A DNA stretch of 64,000 bases from Fibrobacterota bacterium (GTDB taxonomy: Bacteria; Fibrobacterota; Fibrobacteria; UBA11236). A program made the translations under genes and the position numbers. The first letter of the stretch is position 1, and every line of letters starts with the position of its first letter. The notes below the pieces were generated by a model. It saw nothing but the letters and a program-made list of their open reading frames with translations. It was not told the DNA's origin and ran no database searches. The stretch is taken from positions 1-64,000 of the forward strand of contig JAEKLQ010000043.1 in assembly GCA_019509785.1 (NCBI GenBank). The letters are read 5' to 3'. Below are positions 24,868-33,504 of this stretch, in pieces.

Positions 24868-25167
24868 TTAGGCCTTCTTCCGCCCCAGCTCGGCGTCCAT
24901 GCGATAGACCATCGCCATGATCTGGGCCACCACTTCGTACAACTCTTCGGGAATGCTTTGGCCCACTTCCACGTCCGACAAAAGTTCCGCGAGCTCTCCG
25001 TCGGGATGGATGGGGACGCCCAGATCGATCGCCTTCTTGACGAGAGCCTGGGCCAACGCGCCTTTTCCGGATGCGACCACCAGCGGGGATACGTCCTCAT
25101 CCTGCCTGTACTTCAAGGCCACGGCGAGTTTCAGCTTCTGGTGGAATCCGGGATCGGCAGCGGGCAT
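24868..25167 (-). CDS. FlhB C-terminal domain protein (FhlX/YlqH type)
   Basis: The 99-residue protein matches the cytoplasmic C-terminal domain of FlhB/EscU: KLAVALKYRQDEDVSPLVVA followed by SGKGALAQALVKKA and IPEELYEVVAQIMAMVY. The NPTH autocleavage motif of true FlhB is absent, as usual in stand-alone versions. No flagellar or type III gene is near. An ATG at 25167 is chosen because TGGTATAAT ends seven bases before it; the frame is open upstream to a GTG near 25266, which is less likely. The partner-switching operon follows on the same strand. Confidence 0.8.
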   Translation of the reverse strand: MPAADPGFHQKLKLAVALKYRQDEDVSPLVVASGKGALAQALVKKAIDLGVPIHPDGELAELLSDVEVGQSIPEELYEVVAQIMAMVYRMDAELGRKKA

Positions 25168-25174
25168 CGTCCCG

Positions 25175-25183
25175 ATTATACCA
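25175..25183 (-). promoter_or_regulatory. extended -10 promoter placed for leaderless transcription
   Basis: On the minus strand TGGTATAAT combines the consensus TATAAT with the TGn extension. Its last base is eight positions before the ATG at 25167, so transcription would begin at or next to the start codon. The -35 position (GATTTC) is weak, as expected for an extended -10 promoter. Confidence 0.5.
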
Positions 25184-25349
25184 TCGGGCCGCGCAGGGAA
25201 ATCAGGGCCATTAGGCGAGGCGAGGGCCGGTGGGAAGACCTGCGGGATCAGGGAGGCCGGAGGCACGGCCTTATTAGTAATTTGAGTCCGATTCGCCGCC
25301 CATCCCCGGTCGGAGCGGCTGGACCGGACCTTTATCGGACAAGGCGTAG

Positions 25350-25409
25350 ATGGGGACTCTTAAAGCCGTTTGGTTCAACCGGTTGCGACTTTGCGGGGCC
25401 GAACGGTGA
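25350..25409 (+). CDS. possible 19-aa leader peptide before the TamB-like gene
   Basis: ATG at 25350, preceded by AAGG at short distance, opens a frame MGTLKAVWFNRLRLCGAER that stops with TGA overlapping the proposed GTG start of the TamB-like gene (GTGA). This arrangement would couple translation of the two. It may be chance, since the TamB-like start itself is not firm. Confidence 0.3.
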   Translation: MGTLKAVWFNRLRLCGAER

Positions 25410-28400
25410 CTCGCTCCCGCCGTCTCTGGCTTTGGGGTTTGGCGCTGGCCCCCGTAGTTCTCCTGTCCGCGGGGTATGTTCTGGCCCGGGCATGGCTGAA
25501 CCATCATCTGCAGCGGGAGATCGCCTTCGGGGAATACCGTCTGCGAATGGTAAACCCGGCCCTGGACTGGAGCTTGGATTTCTCCGCCGACTCCATCGAT
25601 CTCGCTTCACCCGGCGTGCGGGTGGGGACGGGACCAGTGACCGCGGCGGTCCGCATCTGGAATTCCATCGCCAGCATCAAGCCGAGCATCAAGATCGGGA
25701 CCGACACCGTGCAGGTGGGATTGGCGGCCCGCAATCCCGATGCGCCTTCGCGAAAGCGCAATCCGAAAGCGCCACCGATTTTCCCGAACCTACGCCTCCC
25801 TTTCGAGTTTCGCGTTTCGGCCCGCCGCCTCGATCTCCGCATCGCGGGACGGGAATTGGCGGCAGTACTGGAGCCCGCCATGTTCTCGCAAGGGCCGAAG
25901 GGAATCGGTTGCGAATGGTCCGGCCTCGAATTCCCCCCGCCCCTGGCGCCGCCCCCGGCGTCGCCTCCGGACACGACCCGTTCCCCCGCGGCGACTCGGA
26001 TCGGATACGCCGCGCCCGGGCACGCTTCTGCCCGTTGGTTCGGAAACCGCGTGCGATACCAAGCCCAGTTGGAGGACAGCCTGGGGGATTTCGCGCGTTG
26101 GGAAGGCGAGCGTCGCAAGTCCGATCTGCGCGATGGCCGCGACTCCCTGGAAGCCCGCTTGGGGGGATTGCGGATCCTCGCGCCTTGGTTCCGGCGCGGT
26201 CCGCCTGGCTTCCGCGATCTTTACGTGAACGGCTCGATCGGGAGCGGTGAGCATCGCACCCTTAAGGCCAAAGTGATATTCACAACGCCGCCCGTCTGGG
26301 TCATCGCGCGCCAGCGCGCGGAATTGAAATTGGAAATGGCCGATTCCTTGGGACGCATGACGTTGGCGACCCATGGACCATCGGGAGAAGTCGTGTACTT
26401 ACAAGGCCGCTTCCGCGCTCCCATGTCGGATAGCGGCGGCTTGGCAGCGTTGTTGCCCCGCCTGAGCGGGGAATTCGCCGGATACAGCCGCAACGTCCGC
26501 TTCCGCATCGGCCGTTTCATCTTGCCTGGCGACGCGGAGATCCGGAAACTGCGCCTATTGCCAGGGCCCACCCTGGAGGCGCAAGTCCGTACCCGCGACA
26601 GCACGGTCGCGGAGGGCCGGCTCTTCCGCCGACCTGATTCATCCTGGGCCGTTTCCTTCGAGGGGAAACCCTCGCCCCGGGAAGCCTGGGCCCTGCGGTG
26701 GACGGACACCAATCTCGCCTATCGTTCGGCACGGGTAAAAGGCGAAGCCGGGCGCGAGGGATTGCACGTGGAGGCATGGGTCAATCAGGTCCGGGCCTAT
26801 GGGTGCATCGCCGATTCCGTGTACGCCTCCCAGGCCGTCGACAAATCCGGCTACTATCTGCTCGCATCACGCATTTACGGAAAGGAGGCCGTATGGCCCG
26901 TGGAGGGGCAGGTGCTCTGGAAGCGCGTGGTCGCTCCGGGACCGGTCGGAGCCCCGGTGCCGCCAGGCGCCGCGGCCCCAATCGGAGCTACGCTGCCGGG
27001 CGGCAATGCGGTGCCGGGCGTCCGGCACCATCATCAGGTGTCGTTGGTATTCCGTACGCAACATGCACGTTACGGTGCGGCGGAATTCGCCATGCCTAGC
27101 AGAGGCGATTTGCGCGTGCGCGTGGACAATCTTTCGGCCCAGAAGCTGCCGTACGCGCGCCTTCCCCGCCTGATGGCCCTGGCCCCCGTGGTCACCGGGA
27201 GCTTCGCTTGGGATATCCATGCGCGCACGGGCCAGGTGGACGCGGATGCGGCCTTGGCCTTTGCCGGCCAGGATCTGCAGGTGCGCGCGAAATCGCGCTG
27301 GGACGCGGCGCTGCTGACGCTAAACGGTTTGGACGTCACCTTGGCGGGATCCACCGTCCGGCTCCAGGGCGCCGCGCGCATGGGCGGGCGGCAATTCTGG
27401 CAGGCGGGAAAACTGCGCCCCGGCGACATCCGTTCCCTTTCGATGGAAGCCCATCGCTTCGACGCCGCGCGGCTCGCGCCCTTCGCGGGCCCGTCCTGGC
27501 CGGTGGCACGCGGGATCCTGGACGGGCGCTTTTCCTACTCGGATTCGGAAGGGTTCGGCGGAAGCTACCGGATCGACGATTTGGATTTGATCCCGCTCCG
27601 AAAACGGGCGGCCCTTCCGCAGGTGGTTCTCGAAGGCCGGGGCGCGAGCGTGGTCCTGACCGTCCGCACGGTTTCCCCCGCCTATCCTTGGCTCAATGAT
27701 AGCCTGCGCGCCGAAGTCGCCGACATACTGGGGGGCGCGCCGGCCATTAAGGTAGATGGCGTTTCGGAAGACGGCCTTACCGTACGGTTCCGGGGCCGCG
27801 CCGACGGATTGCGAAGCATGGACGGGTCTCTCGCGGTTTCCGGAAAGGCAACCTTGCCGGGAGGGGCGGGGGAGATTCGCGATCTGCGCCTGGGCGGGCA
27901 TGTTTCCAGCCCCTTTAGCGGCGGCGTGCTGAGGGGAATGACGCTGGACTCCGGCTCCTTCGCGGGACGCTATGCCATACCCGGGCTCGATACCCAATCT
28001 TTCGGCGGCACGCTCTCGTTGCGGGGAGGCCGCTTGCTGATCCAGGATCTGCATGCTAACGATAGGCGCGGGCCGACCTTGGCCGGGGAGGGGGAGTGCG
28101 ATCTCGCCGGCCCCCTGCGGGTAACGGCCCGGTTACGTGGCGACGACCTCGCCCTGTCCTGGCCGGGCGTCCAGAAGATCGTACTGCGCGGCGCGCAGGC
28201 TTCCATCCGGATCGATTCCGCTGGCTTGGCCGCGGAGGCGAGCGTGGATCGCGCCGAATTCGCCGCCTCCCGGGCGCCCATCACCATCCGCGGCAACCTG
28301 GAAGCCATGCAGATCGCATATCTCCAGCCGCCCGCGCCGAAGGGCGAGAAGGGGGATAAGGCGCCCGCGCCCGGTCCCGAGCTCCATGTAAAGGCCCGCC

Positions 28401-29401
28401 TCCAGAACTTCCTTTTCAAGCACAAGATCGGATTCCGCGAGCTCCAGAAATCCATCGGCAAGGTCAAGGTGGACAAGCGTAAACGGCGGGCGAAACCGAT
28501 CGACCTCCAGCTCAACCTGGAAACCGCGGGGGCCAACAACCGTATCGAGACCGACGTGCTGCGCATGGCCTTCGCGGGCGATCTGGCGGTCCGCGGGGTC
28601 TACCCCTACACCCTGCTTAGCGGCGAATTCTCCTCCCTGAAAGGGGAGTTGGGCCAGACCAGCCAGTCGTACGACATCACCGACTTCGACCTCAAGTGGC
28701 AGAACGCCACGGTGGAGGAAGGCAAGGTGAGCGTGGAAGGCCGGAAGAAGCTTCGCATCAATTGCAAGCCCGAAACGGAACGCACCTGCAACGTGTACGT
28801 TAAGCTCGCCGGCCGCCTGGACGAGATGGCCTTCACCTACGATACGGATTGCGGGGCCAACAGCGGGGAAACCTTGGAGCCCACCGCGCTCATCAACTCG
28901 GTCAACCGCGGATGCTGGTCCGACGAAGACGTGGCCGGCGCGGGCAATGGCAATTACCGCGAGGCGGTCGTCGCCTTGCTTGAACCCACCCTCAACGAAA
29001 AGCTCACCAGCGTAGGGGAGAAATTCACCGGCGGCTGGATCAAGCGCACCTCCGTGACGGGAATCGGATCAACCGTGGCGCGCGATACCACGGGGAACGA
29101 GCCCTTGGCCCTGGGGGTCGAGACGAAGGAGAAATGGGGCGTAAGCGTCAAGGCCAGCGCGGGATATCACCCCGAAAAGCGCGAAGACAATACCACCTGG
29201 GAGAGCAAGGTGGCCGTGCAATGGCGCCCGCCTTTGGAAAAAGCCTCCGGGAATTCGGAATGGAAGCGGCGCGTCCGGGATCGCGTGACCCTGGAAGCCT
29301 CCGCCGAAACGCGGCCGGAAGAAAAAGTCACGAACGAGAATAAGGATGCGCGCATGCAAGTTGGGCTGCGCTACCGTTATAAATTCTGGAAACTCTGGTA
29401 A
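25406..29401 (+). CDS. TamB-like (AsmA superfamily) envelope protein
   Basis: The 1331-residue protein has one N-terminal membrane anchor (residues 6-27, LWLWGLALAPVVLLSAGYVL) and a very long beta-rich body typical of AsmA/TamB bridge proteins that carry lipids or assist barrel proteins between membranes. The last ~290 residues resemble the TamB C-terminal domain, ending RYRYKFWKLW like an outer membrane strand. A Lys-rich, Pro-rich insert lies near residue 985. GTG at 25406 is chosen for GGGG spacing and the ideal anchor; TTG at 25370 is the alternative. The adjacent downstream TamA-like gene, five bases away, strongly supports the assignment. Confidence 0.82.
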   Translation: MTRSRRLWLWGLALAPVVLLSAGYVLARAWLNHHLQREIAFGEYRLRMVNPALDWSLDFSADSIDLASPGVRVGTGPVTAAVRIWNSIASIKPSIKIGTDTVQVGLAARNPDAPSRKRNPKAPPIFPNLRLPFEFRVSARRLDLRIAGRELAAVLEPAMFSQGPKGIGCEWSGLEFPPPLAPPPASPPDTTRSPAATRIGYAAPGHASARWFGNRVRYQAQLEDSLGDFARWEGERRKSDLRDGRDSLEARLGGLRILAPWFRRGPPGFRDLYVNGSIGSGEHRTLKAKVIFTTPPVWVIARQRAELKLEMADSLGRMTLATHGPSGEVVYLQGRFRAPMSDSGGLAALLPRLSGEFAGYSRNVRFRIGRFILPGDAEIRKLRLLPGPTLEAQVRTRDSTVAEGRLFRRPDSSWAVSFEGKPSPREAWALRWTDTNLAYRSARVKGEAGREGLHVEAWVNQVRAYGCIADSVYASQAVDKSGYYLLASRIYGKEAVWPVEGQVLWKRVVAPGPVGAPVPPGAAAPIGATLPGGNAVPGVRHHHQVSLVFRTQHARYGAAEFAMPSRGDLRVRVDNLSAQKLPYARLPRLMALAPVVTGSFAWDIHARTGQVDADAALAFAGQDLQVRAKSRWDAALLTLNGLDVTLAGSTVRLQGAARMGGRQFWQAGKLRPGDIRSLSMEAHRFDAARLAPFAGPSWPVARGILDGRFSYSDSEGFGGSYRIDDLDLIPLRKRAALPQVVLEGRGASVVLTVRTVSPAYPWLNDSLRAEVADILGGAPAIKVDGVSEDGLTVRFRGRADGLRSMDGSLAVSGKATLPGGAGEIRDLRLGGHVSSPFSGGVLRGMTLDSGSFAGRYAIPGLDTQSFGGTLSLRGGRLLIQDLHANDRRGPTLAGEGECDLAGPLRVTARLRGDDLALSWPGVQKIVLRGAQASIRIDSAGLAAEASVDRAEFAASRAPITIRGNLEAMQIAYLQPPAPKGEKGDKAPAPGPELHVKARLQNFLFKHKIGFRELQKSIGKVKVDKRKRRAKPIDLQLNLETAGANNRIETDVLRMAFAGDLAVRGVYPYTLLSGEFSSLKGELGQTSQSYDITDFDLKWQNATVEEGKVSVEGRKKLRINCKPETERTCNVYVKLAGRLDEMAFTYDTDCGANSGETLEPTALINSVNRGCWSDEDVAGAGNGNYREAVVALLEPTLNEKLTSVGEKFTGGWIKRTSVTGIGSTVARDTTGNEPLALGVETKEKWGVSVKASAGYHPEKREDNTTWESKVAVQWRPPLEKASGNSEWKRRVRDRVTLEASAETRPEEKVTNENKDARMQVGLRYRYKFWKLW

Positions 29402-29406
29402 GCCGT

Positions 29407-31278
29407 TTGCACCCGAACCGATCCGTTCCCGCGCGCCTCCTATTCCGTATCGCGGTCCTGTCGCTTTGGGTCCATGCCGCCTATGGCGCACCCGTCTTAT
29501 TGAGCGGTAACGATAACGTGTCCCGCAGGAAGATCGAATCGGCCTTGACCGTTCCCGACCGGCCTTCCGCGCTTTCCCAAGAGGACTGGGAGGATTGGGT
29601 CGACGATGCCGCCCTTTCCATAACGGATCTGTACGGGGACATGGGGTACCTGGACGCCGCGGTGAAGATCGAACGGATCGCCGCCGACAGCGCGGGCGTA
29701 AGGCCCCAGGACGATCGCATCCGCATCGGGATCCGCGAAGGCGGACGATACCATTTCGGCTCCGTGACGGTGGCCGCGCCCGCAGGCTCCCCGCACGTGA
29801 TCGATCCCGAACGCTTGCAATCCCGCCCGGGCCGGCCCTTCGAGAAGGAATTGGTATTCCGCGATCGCAGCAAGCTCCTGAACGCGTACGGCGACCGCGG
29901 ATTCCTGCATGCGCGTTCCACCGAGAGATTGACCCCGGATACTTCCGCCAAGGCGGTGAATCTGGAATACGAAATCGACCCGGGACCCGCGGTCGTTCTC
30001 GACACCTTGATCTTCCGCAATCGTCGCGAAGACGATTCCACCGGCAAAGCCGGTATCACCAGTACCCGATTGCTGCGGACCTTGTTGGGCTTGCATCGGG
30101 GGGACACCGCTAGCCTGGCGGCGATTTCCGCCTATGAACGCAAGCTCAAGGCCTCACGCGCCTTCAACTACGCGCGCGTCCACGACAGCCTGCTTCCCGG
30201 CGGCGGCAGCGCGCTGATCCTCACCAGCGAGGAAAGGGTACCCGGCGAGGCCGACGGATCCGTTTTCCTGGAAACCCAATACGGCGCGGGGGTGGCGCTC
30301 AATTGGGGCCACGGCAACATGCTGGGAAATCTACATGAGGGGAAGTTGGGGGGATCGGTCGCGCAGCGTAAGCAAAGCGTCTATCTGGGTTACGCTTCGC
30401 CCCTCTTCTTCGGCACCCTGCTTCGCTTTGATGACGACTTGGTCGCCAACTGGTACCAGGACAGCCATCTGCAAAACGGCGTCGGGCCCTATAAAGGCGA
30501 TTTCGACATCACCAATTCCAGCAAGCTTTCGCGGGTCTTCTCCTCTTGGTCCCGGGGCTTAAGCAATACCGAGTTGGCCGGGGAAAGCCAGCGCGAGGAT
30601 TCCTCCCACGTCAATCGCTCTTTCAACCTCAACTTCATCAACACGGCCTTTTTCACTTTCCTCGATGCCCCCGCCAATCCTGGTAAAGGCGCGCGTTGGG
30701 CCCTCACCTGGGGCAATGGCGGAACCTTCGTCAAAGGCGGCAGCATCGATGTCCCCCTTTCCGATCGACACAATTGGCTGGAAATCGAGAGCGCCTACTT
30801 CCTTCCGGCATCCGAACACGTCAAGCTGGCGTTCCGGTTGGACGGCGGACGCTTCTTCGGGGCGGGCGAGCAGAACTCCGAGCGCTTTTTCCTGGGCGGC
30901 CCCCGTTCGGTGCGCAGCTATGGATGGCGGCAAATCTGCCCGGAGAAGGACAGTAACGGGGTTTGCCGGACGTCCGGCGTCGAGCCAGCCTATTACCTGG
31001 GTTCGTTCGAGATCCGCGCCAATCCTTTCACTCCAGCCTTCATCAACCCGGAGGGGCGATGGGCCTGGTTGTATGGACTGCAAGTGGTCCCTTTCACCGA
31101 TTACGGAGAGGTATGGGAAGTGGGAAGGAAAGTCACGGAGACGGGGAAGGGACTGGCTTTTGGCCTGGGATTACGCTATTCCCTGCTGTCCATCTTCAAC
31201 TTCAGGATAGATTACGCGGCCGATAACTGGCAAAGAACGCATTCCCAATGGATTCTCGATTTGGCCCAGGCCTTCTAG
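29407..31278 (+). CDS. TamA/BamA-like outer membrane protein (Omp85)
   Basis: The 623-residue protein has a signal peptide (LLFRIAVLSLWVHAAYG, cleavage near residue 27), POTRA-type repeats over about residues 40-270, and a C-terminal 16-strand type barrel. GGPRSVRSYGW near residue 498 corresponds to the conserved lid-loop motif of Omp85 proteins, and the chain ends in Phe. It lies directly after the TamB-like gene and should form the outer membrane half of the same machine. The start is a TTG five bases after the upstream stop. Confidence 0.88.
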   Translation: MHPNRSVPARLLFRIAVLSLWVHAAYGAPVLLSGNDNVSRRKIESALTVPDRPSALSQEDWEDWVDDAALSITDLYGDMGYLDAAVKIERIAADSAGVRPQDDRIRIGIREGGRYHFGSVTVAAPAGSPHVIDPERLQSRPGRPFEKELVFRDRSKLLNAYGDRGFLHARSTERLTPDTSAKAVNLEYEIDPGPAVVLDTLIFRNRREDDSTGKAGITSTRLLRTLLGLHRGDTASLAAISAYERKLKASRAFNYARVHDSLLPGGGSALILTSEERVPGEADGSVFLETQYGAGVALNWGHGNMLGNLHEGKLGGSVAQRKQSVYLGYASPLFFGTLLRFDDDLVANWYQDSHLQNGVGPYKGDFDITNSSKLSRVFSSWSRGLSNTELAGESQREDSSHVNRSFNLNFINTAFFTFLDAPANPGKGARWALTWGNGGTFVKGGSIDVPLSDRHNWLEIESAYFLPASEHVKLAFRLDGGRFFGAGEQNSERFFLGGPRSVRSYGWRQICPEKDSNGVCRTSGVEPAYYLGSFEIRANPFTPAFINPEGRWAWLYGLQVVPFTDYGEVWEVGRKVTETGKGLAFGLGLRYSLLSIFNFRIDYAADNWQRTHSQWILDLAQAF

Positions 31279-31324
31279 CGGCTGCTTCCGCCCCCGGATC
31301 AGTCGATTTTTCTTCCATTCTGAG

Positions 31325-31330
31325 TATATT
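31325..31330 (+). promoter_or_regulatory. possible -10 box of the PEGA gene
   Basis: TATATT within GAGTATATTAATAC lies 40 bases before the PEGA gene start. No good -35 is seen. Confidence 0.35.
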
Positions 31331-31370
31331 AATACACGATTTGTCCCGATCATCACCCTTTGGAGGAAGC

Positions 31371-31928
31371 ATGGCCCTTGCCAAGAAATTGCACCTATTC
31401 GGCGCCGCCTTGATCCTGGCGCTGGCCCTACCGGGCCTCTCGCGCGGAGAGGTGAAGGGGAGCTGCAGCCAAGACGCGGATAACCCCCCGGCCCGCGGTC
31501 AGATGGGATCCGTTAGCGTCATTACCACCCCGGAAAAGGCCGTTGTCTCCCTCAACGGGGAGAGGCTCGGGATCACTCCCGTCGACACCGCATATCCCAC
31601 CGGACGCTACAGCCTCATCATCATGCTCAATGGCGAAGAACTGGTGAAGGAGCGCATCAACGTTTGCGCCGGCGAGAAGACCACCTGGGAAGGCCCCTTG
31701 AAAATGCCTTACGGTAGCGTGGCCGTGAAAACCAATCCCTTGAAGATCAACGCCATCGTCTACGTGGATGGCGAACAGGTGGGAACCACCAAGGGCGGGG
31801 TCCTGACCATCAACCGGCTCGAAGCCGGCACGCGCGTCTTCAAGATCACCCACGGGAAAAGGCGCAAAGAAATGTCCGTGAACGTTCTTCCCGAAGAGAC
31901 CGTCGATTTGAACGTGGATCTTAAGTAG
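31371..31928 (+). CDS. exported PEGA-domain protein
   Basis: The 185-residue protein has a signal peptide (residues 1-26, LFGAALILALALPGLSRG) and two PEGA-type repeats, GSVSVITTPEKAVVSLNGE near residue 45 and GSVAVKTNPLKINAIVYVDG near residue 115. PEGA repeats are beta-sandwich modules of bacterial surface and lipoprotein-like proteins, often linked with carbohydrate or S-layer contact. GGAGG precedes the start. A bidirectional terminator follows, so it is a single-gene unit just before the large envelope operon. Confidence 0.85.
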   Translation: MALAKKLHLFGAALILALALPGLSRGEVKGSCSQDADNPPARGQMGSVSVITTPEKAVVSLNGERLGITPVDTAYPTGRYSLIIMLNGEELVKERINVCAGEKTTWEGPLKMPYGSVAVKTNPLKINAIVYVDGEQVGTTKGGVLTINRLEAGTRVFKITHGKRRKEMSVNVLPEETVDLNVDLK

Positions 31929-31968
31929 GAGCCGACTCTCAAGTCGGGAGAATCCCAGGCGACGTTCT

Positions 31969-32005
31969 AAAAAGCCCCTCCGCGCCATGCGGGCGGGCTT
32001 TTTTT
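31969..32005. terminator. bidirectional terminator
   Basis: AAAAAGCCC and GGGCTTTTT (9 pairs) enclose an inner CCGC/GCGG stem. T-runs flank it in both directions, so it can end the PEGA gene on the plus strand and tRNA-Cys transcription on the minus strand. Confidence 0.85.
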
Positions 32006-32069
32006 CCAGGTGCACCGGGCAGGGCGCAATCGCCTTGAATAATTGCCTTGGATTTCAGTTGGGGAAAAG

Positions 32070-32144
32070 TGGAGGCGACAAGCGGATTCGAACCGCTGAA
32101 TAAAGCTTTTGCAGAGCTCTCCCTTACCACTTGGGTATGTCGCC
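32070..32144 (-). tRNA. tRNA-Cys(GCA)
   Basis: The minus strand gives a 75-base cloverleaf. Acceptor arm GGCGACA pairs with TGTCGCC, the anticodon loop CTGCAAA gives GCA (cysteine), the T arm contains CGGTTCGAATCCG, and CCA is encoded. Downstream on its strand lies the bidirectional terminator. Confidence 0.96.
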
Positions 32145-32340
32145 GCGAGCCTGAAGTTAAAAAAAGCTAGCGGAAAATCAATTAAATCACGCTATCCAAG
32201 AGTCCAAGCGTCGGTACTTTTTTCAATTACCGGACCTCTTTTCCCGGGCATTGTCTATTTTAAGGGGAAATGGCATACAAGCTGAAAACCCGATTGATGG
32301 CGCGTGCACGACCTGGCGCATGCGGATGGGCCGCGGCTTG

Positions 32341-33456
32341 ATGAAGCGCATCCTGCTCCTGGCGTTAGCTATGTGCGGCAGCATGCCATGGGCCTCAACT
32401 TCCCCTTCCGATTCTCTCCGCGGCCTCGGCCGCATCGCCGTCTTGGATCTGGTGGATTTGACGGACAATACCCAGAAGCCCGAGTTCTCGGATGCCTTGA
32501 GGGCCGCTCTTTCGGCGGGCGGTACCTGGGCCGTTCTCCAGAGGGACTCCGTTTCCAAACGCCTCGGCGAATTCAATATCAATCCCCGCCAAGGCTGCAA
32601 TAATCCCCAATGCGGTTTCGATATCGGGAACGTGGTGCAGGCCGAGTACGTGGTCTACGGGACGGCCACCCCCTTGGCTTCGGTGGAAGCGGTCTCCCTT
32701 AAGCTGCTGCACATTCCCACGGCCCGGATCGTTTGGACCAAGGTGCTGGAAGCGGATGGGACGACGGACGCGGATCGCCAACGCTCGCTGGAGAAGGCGT
32801 TCGCCGCCTGCGCCGCCGAGATCGCCAAACTCAAACCCGACACGGAAAAGGGCAAGCACGGGAAATCCCTGGCCGTCTTCGATCTGAGCGAGAACTCCCC
32901 CCAGTCGCGCGCTTTCTTCGAACGGGTCTGCACCCGCATTTACGGCAATCCGGCGTACGATCTCATGAGCCCCACCGAGCTCGCGGAGTTGCTATCGGCG
33001 CTGGAGATCAATAAGTATTCGGTGACGCCGTCCCTCGAGAACATGATCGGGTTGGGGCAGAAGTTGGGAGTGTCCAGCCTCCTGTATTCACGCCTTTACC
33101 GGGATGGCCGCAGCTACGTTTACCGTCTGGCCATGTACGATGTCGCCGCCAAGTCCCTGGTCCTCGAGTTGCCTCCGCAACCCTCCGAGGATCTGATTAA
33201 ACTACTGGACTACGAAAAGGTTTTTTTCAATACTCTGTTCAATAAGGAAAAAGACTCGCCGGCCACCGCAGCGGTCAAGGACGGAAGCAAATCCAACAAG
33301 GCGCTTTGGATATCCCTTGGGGTGCTCGGAATCGGCGGGGGAGTGGCGGCTTACTGGGTGGAGAACCTTCACAAGGAAGACAACAGGCCAGGGACCAGCG
33401 GGACGGGCACGGGCACGATTCCTCCGCCCCCTAATCCACCCTCCGAAACCCAGTAG
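32341..33456 (+). CDS. CsgG/FlgO-like exported protein
   Basis: The 371-residue protein begins with a signal sequence (MKRILLLALAMCGSMPWAS) and a domain with IAVLDLVDLTDNTQKPEFSD near residue 30 and LQRDSVSKRLGEF near residue 67, the pattern of CsgG/FlgO-type envelope proteins that gather at the outer membrane. A second, similar half follows from about 185 (SLAVFDLSEN). A membrane-like stretch (ALWISLGVLGIGGGVAAYWV) lies near residue 325, and the tail is Gly/Pro-rich. The ATG at 32341 is inferred from the signal peptide, since no strong ribosome-binding site is seen. It precedes the envelope/ABC operon by 48 bases and may belong to it. Confidence 0.7.
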   Translation: MKRILLLALAMCGSMPWASTSPSDSLRGLGRIAVLDLVDLTDNTQKPEFSDALRAALSAGGTWAVLQRDSVSKRLGEFNINPRQGCNNPQCGFDIGNVVQAEYVVYGTATPLASVEAVSLKLLHIPTARIVWTKVLEADGTTDADRQRSLEKAFAACAAEIAKLKPDTEKGKHGKSLAVFDLSENSPQSRAFFERVCTRIYGNPAYDLMSPTELAELLSALEINKYSVTPSLENMIGLGQKLGVSSLLYSRLYRDGRSYVYRLAMYDVAAKSLVLELPPQPSEDLIKLLDYEKVFFNTLFNKEKDSPATAAVKDGSKSNKALWISLGVLGIGGGVAAYWVENLHKEDNRPGTSGTGTGTIPPPPNPPSETQ

Positions 33457-33504
33457 GGGCGGAATGGGATCTTTCCCGGTTTCAATATATTTTAGGGACC
33501 CATT

